From: Bacteroidales bacterium
GTDB taxonomy: Bacteria > Bacteroidota > Bacteroidia > Bacteroidales > P3
Reading direction: 5' to 3'
NCBI GenBank assembly: GCA_017507285.1
Contig: JAFWBF010000068.1
Coordinates: 1-8,405, forward strand
Length of the DNA: 8,405 bases
Every line of letters starts with the position of its first letter. Position 1 is the stretch's first letter. The translations under genes and the position numbers were made by a program. The notes beneath the pieces were generated by a model, which had not been told where the DNA came from, made no database searches, and saw nothing but the letters and a program-made list of their open reading frames with translations. This document shows positions 1 through 5,054 of this stretch, piece by piece.

Positions 1-454
1 AGGTGGAAAAATACATTTTTGTGGCAATGGAGGCAGTGCTGCCGATGCTCAGCATTTGGCTGCCGAACTTAGTGGAAGGTTTTATTACGACCGTCCACCA
101 TTGAATGCCGAGGCTTTGCACTGCAATTCGTCGTATCTTACTGCTGTAGCAAATGATTATGGATATGATATTGTTTTTGCGCGTATGCTTGAATGTTCTG
201 GTCGTAAGGGTGATGTGGTCGTAGGTATTTCCACTTCGGGAAATTCATTGAATATCATTAAAGCCTATGAGGTGGCTAAGCAGAAAGGTATACATATAAT
301 ATCGTTTACCGGTGCTACCGGTGGCAAGATGAGAGAGTATTCGGATATATTGATTAATGTGCCAAGTACCGACACGCCTCGTATCCAGGAGTCGCACATT
401 ATGATAGGCCATATAATATGCGAACTTGTGGAGTCGAATATATTCCCGAAATAG
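1..454 (+). CDS. gmhA: Phosphoheptose isomerase GmhA (SIS domain), 5'-truncated by the window edge
   Basis: GmhA converts sedoheptulose 7-phosphate to D-glycero-D-manno-heptose 7-phosphate in the cytoplasm, the first step of ADP-heptose synthesis for LPS core or surface glycans. The open frame begins at base 2 with no start codon in view, and 150 residues are visible. Compared with E. coli GmhA (about 192 residues), roughly 40 N-terminal residues lie outside the window. The visible part starts with the phosphosugar-binding loop GGKIHFCGNGGSAADAQH. It continues with the AAELSGRF segment carrying the conserved active-site Glu, the second SIS motif GISTSGNS, TGATGGKM, and the C-terminal RIQESHIMIGHI that contains the catalytic Gln and His. 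The Asp that precedes RIQE in the E. coli enzyme is Pro here (TPRIQE), which I believe is common in other GmhA subgroups. An apparent TTG start at 56 is only an internal codon. The stop codon lies inside a terminator hairpin. Family assignment is firm. Confidence 0.93.
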   Translation, partial: GGKIHFCGNGGSAADAQHLAAELSGRFYYDRPPLNAEALHCNSSYLTAVANDYGYDIVFARMLECSGRKGDVVVGISTSGNSLNIIKAYEVAKQKGIHIISFTGATGGKMREYSDILINVPSTDTPRIQESHIMIGHIICELVESNIFPK

Positions 455-481
455 TTTTGTGCAACTTCACAAAACTATTTC
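448..481. terminator. Perfect 14-bp hairpin between convergent gmhA and LOG genes, containing both stop codons
   Basis: Left arm 448-461 and right arm 468-481 are exact reverse complements around the 6-base loop CAACTT. The gmhA stop TAG (452-454) lies in the left arm, and the stop of the leftward LOG gene (TAG on the minus strand, 475-477) lies in the right arm at nearly the mirror position. On the plus strand the stem is followed by T-rich sequence (TTTATT), which fits an intrinsic terminator for gmhA. On the minus strand there is no clear T run after the stem, so termination in that direction is less certain. The arms are AT-rich but long and uninterrupted. Confidence 0.8.
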
Positions 482-1053
482 TTTATTACCTTAAACCATT
501 CGTCTTGATTGGGAAGTTCGAGAGTTTTTAGTTTGTTCAACAGCGTTTTAGGGTCGTCGGCTTGTACAAGCATTTTGCTATGTACTTCGTGAATAAGGCA
601 TTCGCTTTGCATAAGGGTTATCTGCTTCAGAAAAGGATTGAAGAATCCATCAATGTTTAGCAGGCCTATAGGTTTGGCTATCAATCCAAGTTGGTTCATG
701 CTCATTATCTCTGTTACCTCGTCTAATGTGCCTATTCCGCCGGGAAGAGCTATAAATGCATCTGCCATCGATGCCATCATTTCTTTGCGTTCTGCCATCG
801 ACTTTACCTTATGAAGAGTTATAGAGCGATGTTCCACAACGTCGTTGGAGAAGAAATTGGGTATTATTCCCACTGCATTTCCGTTGGCATTCATTACTTC
901 GCCGGCTGCTATTCCCATAAGCCCCCAACTGCTACCGCCATATACCAGTGTGAGGTTTTCGGCAGCAATTAGTTTTCCCAATTCGGCCGCTTTCTGTGAA
1001 AATAGTGGGTTGTTGCCTGTATGTGAGCCACAAAATAGTCCTATACTTTTCAT
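475..1053 (-). CDS. LOG family protein (nucleoside 5'-monophosphate phosphoribohydrolase, TIGR00730 type)
   Basis: Predicted cytoplasmic Rossmann-fold enzyme of 192 residues, the usual LOG length. The family cleaves the N-glycosidic bond of nucleotide 5'-monophosphates; plant and some bacterial members release active cytokinins from cytokinin riboside monophosphates. The diagnostic elements are present: the N-terminal strand and loop KSIGLFCGSHTG (2-13), YGGSSWGLMG (38-47), the catalytic Arg in MAERKEMM (R89), and the signature PGGIGTLDE (104-112) with the catalytic Glu at 112. The start ATG at 1053 is preceded by an A-rich leader. Only 18 bases separate it from the stop of the upstream ABC ATPase gene, so the two are probably co-transcribed leftward. 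The physiological substrate in Bacteroidota is unknown; purine nucleotide salvage or detoxification is plausible. Family assignment is firm, in vivo role is not. Confidence 0.92.
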   Translation of the reverse strand: MKSIGLFCGSHTGNNPLFSQKAAELGKLIAAENLTLVYGGSSWGLMGIAAGEVMNANGNAVGIIPNFFSNDVVEHRSITLHKVKSMAERKEMMASMADAFIALPGGIGTLDEVTEIMSMNQLGLIAKPIGLLNIDGFFNPFLKQITLMQSECLIHEVHSKMLVQADDPKTLLNKLKTLELPNQDEWFKVIKK

Positions 1054-1071
1054 TATTCGTTTGTTTTTTTC

Positions 1072-1983
1072 TTATTGATTTTGTCGTACATTTTCTATGA
1101 ATATTTCGTTCATAGTTGGTAGTATTTCTCTGAACGATAATATTTGGCATTGAGGTAACAAAATATTAAGAAGGTTGTTTGGCGACGAGCCTTCATGAAG
1201 TTGTACTTTTATTATATTTTCATCCGTTTCTGATTTGGATGATATAACTTTGAAATTCTCACCCAGTTGCAGTTTATCGGTTGCTCCTTTGTACGCAACT
1301 TCATATATGTTCTTTTTGAAAGAGTTGCGGATGTCCTTTATTTTTCCCGATAGTATGGTTTTTGATTTGTTTATCAGTACAATGTCGCTGCATAGCTCTT
1401 CGACCGATGCCATATTGTGGGTCGAAAAGACGATGGTGGCACCGTTCTTTTGCAGTTCCAGTATCTCGCTTTTCAGCAGGTCGGCATTTATGGGGTCGAA
1501 TCCGCTGAAAGGTTCGTCGAATATCAGAAGGCGAGGTTCGTACAGTACTGTTACGATGAATTGTATCTTCTGTTGCATACCCTTCGAAAGCTCTTCCACA
1601 TTGCGGTTCCACCAGCTTGCGATGTCAAATTTTTCAAACCATTGTGTAAGTCTTGTTTTGGCATCATGTTTTGAAAGTCCTTTCAGCTGAGCCAGATATA
1701 GGGCTTGTTCGCCCACTTTCATCTTTTTGTATAGTCCTCGTTCTTCGGGAAGGTAGCCTATAAGCGATGTGTGTTTGGGACCGAGAGGTTCGCCATCCAA
1801 AAACAGCTTTCCGCTGTCGGGGGCTATTATTTGATTAATAATACGTATAAGAGTGGTTTTTCCTGCACCGTTGGGGCCCAAGAGCCCGAATATGCACCCT
1901 TCGGCTACTCGAATACTTACGTTGTCGAGTGCCTTGTGGTTCGAAAAGTTCTTTTCAATATGTTCTGCAACAAATAATTCCAT
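1072..1983 (-). CDS. ABC transporter ATP-binding protein, ABC-2/NatA-like with C-terminal DUF4162-type domain
   Basis: 303-residue nucleotide-binding subunit of a predicted exporter, acting at the cytoplasmic face of the inner membrane. ABC motifs appear in order: Walker A GPNGAGKTT (36-44), signature LSKGMQQK (132-139), Walker B RLLIFDEPFSGFDP (151-164, catalytic Glu 157), and the switch His in STHN (H189). Residues after about 220 form the extra C-terminal region seen in the NatA/YhaQ-like subgroup annotated as DUF4162, ending in REILPTMNEIFIENV. Such ATPases normally pair with a polytopic ABC-2 permease encoded next to them. None is visible here: the gene downstream is a LOG enzyme and upstream is the divergent intergenic region. 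The partner may be encoded elsewhere, or the permease gene has been lost. The ATG at 1983 lies about 20 bases downstream of a plausible start site from the TAnnTTTG element at 2011-2018. Substrate unknown. Confidence 0.92.
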   Translation of the reverse strand: MELFVAEHIEKNFSNHKALDNVSIRVAEGCIFGLLGPNGAGKTTLIRIINQIIAPDSGKLFLDGEPLGPKHTSLIGYLPEERGLYKKMKVGEQALYLAQLKGLSKHDAKTRLTQWFEKFDIASWWNRNVEELSKGMQQKIQFIVTVLYEPRLLIFDEPFSGFDPINADLLKSEILELQKNGATIVFSTHNMASVEELCSDIVLINKSKTILSGKIKDIRNSFKKNIYEVAYKGATDKLQLGENFKVISSKSETDENIIKVQLHEGSSPNNLLNILLPQCQILSFREILPTMNEIFIENVRQNQ

Positions 1984-2010
1984 AGTCTATGCTTTGCTGA
2001 TATTACTTTG

Positions 2011-2018
2011 CAAATGTA
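2011..2018 (-). promoter_or_regulatory. Candidate Bacteroidetes promoter -7 element for the ABC ATPase-LOG unit
   Basis: Read on the minus strand these bases are TACATTTG, an exact match to the Bacteroidetes primary sigma -7 consensus TAnnTTTG. It sits 28 bases upstream of the ABC ATPase ATG, giving a leader of about 20 bases. I could not find a good TTTG -33 element at the usual 19-21 base spacing, so the call rests on the -7 element and position. Confidence 0.5.
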
Positions 2019-2090
2019 CACAAAAAAACTTATTTTTCATCTATTTCTTTCTTCGAAAAGTAGGGCGTGAAACTGCCTCGTGATCTAGTT

Positions 2091-2115
2091 TAAATTTCAT
2101 CGTGATGAAAATTTA
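2091..2115. repeat. Near-perfect inverted repeat centred on the second CGTGAT head
   Basis: The left arm TAAATTTCATC (2091-2101) and the right arm GATGAAAATTTA (2104-2115) are reverse complements apart from one extra A in the right arm, around a central GT. It spans the junction of the first and second 22-bp units, so part of the CGTGAT motif forms the dyad centre. It could be a dimer-binding operator or a hairpin. Confidence 0.55.
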
Positions 2116-2180
2116 TCCGAATCGTGATGTAGATAAATCTTCCTCGTGATGTATTTTTGGCTGTATGGTGATGAACTTTT

Positions 2181-2190
2181 CGGTATACCG
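2181..2190. repeat. Perfect 10-bp palindrome CGGTATACCG
   Basis: CGGTATACCG is its own reverse complement and straddles the junction between the fifth and sixth 22-bp units. It is short, but it is the only exact 10-bp palindrome I noticed in the intergenic region, and it could be an operator half of the array. Confidence 0.35.
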
Positions 2191-2290
2191 TCGAGCGGTT
2201 GCCGGTAGGGTGTGGAGGAATTGCCGATAGGGTATAATCAAAAACCTGTTTATGGACCGATGAACCGGCGCTTTCACATGGCAAAAAAAC

Positions 2291-2319
2291 AGACATATAT
2301 ATATAAATATTGTATGTCT
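2291..2319. repeat. Inverted repeat AGACATA-N15-TATGTCT just upstream of the ftsE promoter
   Basis: AGACATA at 2291-2297 is the exact reverse complement of TATGTCT at 2313-2319. The two arms start 22 bases apart, and the centre is almost pure A/T. It ends one or two bases before the expected -33 region of the ftsE promoter candidate, a typical place for an activator or repressor site. The A/T-rich context raises the chance of coincidence. Confidence 0.4.
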
Positions 2320-2320
2320 A

Positions 2321-2351
2321 TTTCGTCATTGATAAAAAAGTCGTATCTTTG
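2321..2351 (+). promoter_or_regulatory. Candidate Bacteroidetes promoter for ftsE-ompA
   Basis: TATCTTTG at 2344-2351 matches the -7 consensus TAnnTTTG exactly. TTTC at 2321-2324, 19 bases upstream, matches the -33 element TTTG in three of four bases. The expected start site, five to eight bases downstream, falls at about 2356-2359, only a few bases before the ftsE ATG at 2363. The transcript would be almost leaderless. Confidence 0.6.
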
Positions 2352-2362
2352 TAGAAAATTTT

Positions 2363-3046
2363 ATGATGGAATCAAACTCGATAATAATATTAGAAAACGC
2401 TGTCATACAGCATCAAACAGACCCTTTGCTAAGCGATGTAAACTTGCGAATTGATAAGGGCGAATTTGTTTATTTGATAGGAAAAAGCGGCACAGGCAAG
2501 ACGTCGTTGTTTCGCACCCTATATGCCGATTTGCCATTGGCAGGAGGCCGGGGCGAGGTTTGCGGTTTTGATATATCAAACATTAAGGAATCAAAAATAC
2601 CATTGTTGCGTAGAAAGATGGGTATAGTGTTTCAGAATTTCCGTCTTCTTACCGATAGGGATGTTTATTCCAACCTCTTTTTTGTGCTTCGAGCCATAGG
2701 GTGGAAGAAAAAGAAAGATATTGACGAGCGAATAGGCGAGGTGTTGGAAGCCGTGGGATTGGCCGACAAGGCAAACTTTCCTGTTTACCGCCTTTCGGAG
2801 GGAGAGCAGCAGAGAGTAGGGATAGCCCGAGCCATTGCCAACAAGCCCGAACTTATTTTGGCCGACGAGCCAACGGGAAACCTCGACCCTATAACGTCGG
2901 AAGAGATTATGAACCTATTGGTTGATATAAACCGGAATATGAGTACAACAGTATTGATATCCTCCCACGATTATATAATGATAGAAAAGTTCCATTCGAG
3001 GGTGTTGTGTTGTGAAAATGGAAAGTTGGTAGAACCTATGCAATAA
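2363..3046 (+). CDS. ftsE: FtsE-like cell-division ABC transporter ATPase
   Basis: 227 residues, the usual FtsE length. FtsE is the cytoplasmic ATPase that pairs with the membrane protein FtsX and couples divisome state to periplasmic peptidoglycan hydrolases. Visible motifs: Walker A GKSGTGKT (40-47), Q-loop VFQNFRLLTDR (89-99, Gln 91; the LLTDR segment is typical of FtsE), signature LSEGEQQRVGIARAI (144-158), Walker B LILADEPTGNLDP (164-176, Glu 169) and switch His 202 in SSHD. The signature reads LSEGE where most homologues have LSGGE or LSGGQ; its Ser and second Gly are kept. No ftsX lies next to it. Two in-frame ATGs (2363 and 2366) are possible starts, and the first leaves a leader of only about five bases. 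The OmpA-family gene follows after 45 bases with no terminator seen, so they are likely co-transcribed. FtsE is favoured over a LolD-type role by the LLTDR loop and overall similarity to Bacteroidetes FtsE, from memory. Confidence 0.85.
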   Translation: MMESNSIIILENAVIQHQTDPLLSDVNLRIDKGEFVYLIGKSGTGKTSLFRTLYADLPLAGGRGEVCGFDISNIKESKIPLLRRKMGIVFQNFRLLTDRDVYSNLFFVLRAIGWKKKKDIDERIGEVLEAVGLADKANFPVYRLSEGEQQRVGIARAIANKPELILADEPTGNLDPITSEEIMNLLVDINRNMSTTVLISSHDYIMIEKFHSRVLCCENGKLVEPMQ

Positions 3047-3091
3047 ATAAATAATAACAACGTTATCAAACATAATGTAAAACAATATATA

Positions 3092-4009
3092 ATGAAACGT
3101 ATAGTACTTGTAACATTAGTCGCTCTATTGGCGATACCATCTGTAACGATGGCTCAGAAGGGACGAAAAGAAGTATCCCCTATAATAGAAGGAAAGCAAA
3201 AAGTGCGTAAAACAGATTACGACTCTGTATGGAAATTTACGACATTCAATTCAAAAAAGATTTATTATTGCGATTTTGACTATCGCACATTCAAAGATTT
3301 GCCAACGGCTCGTGAGTTTGATTTCGGCAACTTTCAGCCGGTGTTGAATTTCTTGTCCACCCAGGCTCGTACGCCGCTACTTATATGTGCAGCCTACGCC
3401 ATCAACCCCGATGTAACAGACAAAGCCAAACGCATAAAGCTAAAAGAGAAAGCCGAGGCCCAAGCTGTGGAGGCTATGAAAGGATATGTAGAATGGATGG
3501 CCGACGAAAAGTATAAAAACAAAATACAGATTCGTGTGGCACAAGTGGACTATCGCTATTGGTGGGGCGATGCCTTTTGGGATATGGAAGTGCCGTCCGA
3601 CGATATTTTGGCGGTAGGTCTTGTAATGTTTTTCGGTAGCCGAAAGATAAACCTTTTCCCAAGCATTGCCGAAGGCGCACCAACGTTCAAGCCAATAAAA
3701 TTCTTCCCCAACGATGCCGAGCTGCTCGACTCGTACGACCCGCTGATTAAAGAGGTGGCCGATTACCTGAAGCAGAACGAAAAGATGGAGGTCCTACTAC
3801 GTGGCTATTCGGACAACACCGGAACCGAGATGTACAACGAGGCAATATCACATCAAAGGGCAACGGAAATAAAAAAGGCTTTGATAAAACACAATGTTGC
3901 TCCGATACGCATAGAGATTGAGGCTTTGGGTGCCATAAATCCGGTGGGCGACAACAACACTCGCGAAGGTCGCATTGAGAACAACCGTGTGGAAATAATA
4001 ATTCAATAA
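3092..4009 (+). CDS. Secreted OmpA-family protein with C-terminal peptidoglycan-binding domain
   Basis: 305 residues. Residues 1-21 form a Sec signal peptide: KR, then a hydrophobic stretch, then a signal peptidase I site TMA|Q. No lipobox Cys is present, so the mature protein is periplasmic or outer-membrane associated. Residues about 202-305 are an OmpA C-terminal domain: FFPNDAELLDSYDPLI, LLRGYSDNTGTEMYNEAISHQRA and EGRIENNRVEI. Asp 241 and Arg 256 have the same 15-residue spacing as the Asp/Arg pair that binds diaminopimelate in peptidoglycan in Acinetobacter OmpA. Residues about 30-200 (with VWKFTTFNSKKIYYCDFDY and YRYWWGDAFWDMEVP) match no domain I recognise, and I see no clear beta-barrel pattern there. 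Its place after ftsE suggests an envelope role tied to division or wall anchoring, which is inference. A strong terminator follows 15 bases after the stop. Confidence 0.85.
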   Translation: MKRIVLVTLVALLAIPSVTMAQKGRKEVSPIIEGKQKVRKTDYDSVWKFTTFNSKKIYYCDFDYRTFKDLPTAREFDFGNFQPVLNFLSTQARTPLLICAAYAINPDVTDKAKRIKLKEKAEAQAVEAMKGYVEWMADEKYKNKIQIRVAQVDYRYWWGDAFWDMEVPSDDILAVGLVMFFGSRKINLFPSIAEGAPTFKPIKFFPNDAELLDSYDPLIKEVADYLKQNEKMEVLLRGYSDNTGTEMYNEAISHQRATEIKKALIKHNVAPIRIEIEALGAINPVGDNNTREGRIENNRVEIIIQ

Positions 4010-4024
4010 ATACGATAATCTGAC

Positions 4025-4063
4025 AAAGAGGGGCAATGTTGCGTGCAACTGTCCCTCTTTTTG
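4025..4063 (+). terminator. Intrinsic terminator after the OmpA-family gene
   Basis: The outer stem pairs AAAGAGGGGCA (4025-4035) with TGTCCCTCTTT (4050-4060): 11 pairs, one of them G-T. An inner stem GTTG/CAAC closes a CGTG tetraloop. A T run (4058-4062) follows directly. This is a textbook rho-independent terminator and it closes the ftsE-ompA unit. Confidence 0.88.
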
Positions 4064-4079
4064 TACCTCAATACAAGCT

Positions 4080-5042
4080 ATGACAAATAAGGAGCAATAT
4101 AAAATACTATGCGATGAGCAGGGCTCAAACATTCCCCTTTTCCTACAACATTGGTGGATGGAAGCCGTATGCTACGGCAAACATTGGGACGTTATCCTGG
4201 TGGAAAGAGGCGGAAAAGTAGTGGCCGCAATGCCATACCTTATAGCTAAGCGGTGGGGAATGAAGTATATACTCCAACCCCAACTTACGCAATACAACGG
4301 CCTATGGTACCGAAAGCAGGATTTTAAGACCGAAAACAAACGCCTCGACTTTGAAAAGTGGGCTATAAACAAGGTGGTAGAGCAGTTGGACAAGCTGGGA
4401 CTGGCCTATTACCAACAAAACTTTTCGCCCGGATTTACCAATTGGCTCCCCTTGTATTGGCACGGCTTTAAGCAAACCACACGCTACACCTATCGTATCA
4501 ACAACCTGAAGGACACCAACATGGTCTTTGCCAACTTTGACCGTAAGCACCGCCAAAAACCCATACTTCAACTTGCCGGCAAGCTGAAGGTGGTTTGGAA
4601 TATAACCCCCGAAGCCTTCTACGACTTCCACGACTTATACTGGAAAAGCCGCGGAAAGAAAGACCTCTTGTCGAGGGATTTTACAGTAAGGGTTTGCAAT
4701 GCCGCAATAGCTCGCGGCCAAGGCTTTATAATAGGCCTGAGAGATGAAGAGGACAACCTTATGGCCGCACGATTTGTGGTTTACGACTCGAGGTGCGCCT
4801 ACTCGCTTATGAGTGCCCTAAACCCCAACGGCCACCCAAACGGAACATCGCCAATGCTCTTTTGGGAAGCTATGAAACACCTGGCCGATAAAACCAAGGC
4901 CTTTGATTTCGAGGGAAGTATGTTTCAGGGTATAGAGCAGTCGTACCGCCTTTATGGTGCACGTCAAACTCAATATTTCGCCATCGAGAGGGCAAACAGT
5001 ACACTATTTCAGATATTTAAATACATCAAAGAACGAAAATAA
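4080..5042 (+). CDS. GNAT/FemAB-type acyltransferase (BioF2-like acetyltransferase domain)
   Basis: 320-residue predicted cytoplasmic protein with no signal peptide or membrane segment. The N-terminal half (SNIPLFLQHWWMEAVCYG, then VAAMPYLIAKR and QPQLTQYNGLWY) and the C-terminal half (LNPNGHPNGTSPMLFWEAM at 247-265 and FDFEGSMFQGIEQSYRLYGA at 275-294) fit the two-lobed GNAT fold of the FemAB/BioF2 acyltransferase group. The FEGSM...IEQSYR.YGA segment is the most telling. Family members transfer acyl or aminoacyl groups to peptidoglycan precursors, sugars or other small acceptors; the substrate here cannot be read from sequence. The ATG at 4080 lies only 17 bases after a terminator T run and no clear promoter is visible, so how it is transcribed is open. 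The methyltransferase gene starts 12 bases after its stop, suggesting an operon and perhaps a shared substrate. Family confident, function not. Confidence 0.8.
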   Translation: MTNKEQYKILCDEQGSNIPLFLQHWWMEAVCYGKHWDVILVERGGKVVAAMPYLIAKRWGMKYILQPQLTQYNGLWYRKQDFKTENKRLDFEKWAINKVVEQLDKLGLAYYQQNFSPGFTNWLPLYWHGFKQTTRYTYRINNLKDTNMVFANFDRKHRQKPILQLAGKLKVVWNITPEAFYDFHDLYWKSRGKKDLLSRDFTVRVCNAAIARGQGFIIGLRDEEDNLMAARFVVYDSRCAYSLMSALNPNGHPNGTSPMLFWEAMKHLADKTKAFDFEGSMFQGIEQSYRLYGARQTQYFAIERANSTLFQIFKYIKERK

Positions 5043-5054
5043 AACTACAATAAC

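Larger units (their letters stand above)
2079..2232. repeat. Degenerate tandem array: seven 22-bp direct repeats with a CGTGAT head
   Basis: The hexamer CGTGAT begins at 2079, 2101, 2123 and 2145, and GGTGAT begins at 2167, exactly 22 bases apart each time. Two further units in the same register start at 2189 (CGTCGA) and 2211 (TGTGGA). These last two share the internal block TTGCCGRTAGGGT, again exactly 22 bases apart (2199 and 2221), with 12 of 13 bases equal. Lining up the seven units gives T at unit position 12 in all seven, G at position 7 in six, A at position 9 in six and T at position 18 in six; the rest varies. The 22-bp period is not a multiple of three, which argues against coding. 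The period is about two helical turns, so the heads fall on roughly one DNA face. The array lies between two divergent promoter candidates. Function is unknown: a multi-site operator, an iteron-like protein-binding array or a decaying tandem repeat are all possible. Confidence 0.8.

Noticed and set aside
1235..1690. 151-residue plus-strand open frame
   Set aside because: It is antisense to the ABC ATPase and encodes no recognisable motif.
2079..2232. CRISPR array
   Set aside because: The conserved part is only about 6-9 bases in a 22-base period, far shorter than CRISPR repeats and spacers, and no cas gene is nearby.
2079..2254. Plasmid-type iteron origin
   Set aside because: The 22-bp period is iteron-like, but there is no replication initiator gene in the window and the neighbours are chromosomal housekeeping genes; kept only as an analogy.
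2090..2296. 68-residue minus-strand open frame in the divergent intergenic region
   Set aside because: It runs through the 22-bp repeats, whose period is not a multiple of three, and shows no domain or composition typical of the neighbouring proteins.
3047..3091. Terminator or promoter between ftsE and the OmpA gene
   Set aside because: Only a 5-bp ATAAC/GTTAT inverted repeat with a 3-base loop and no T run, and no TAnnTTTG element, so co-transcription is the simpler reading.
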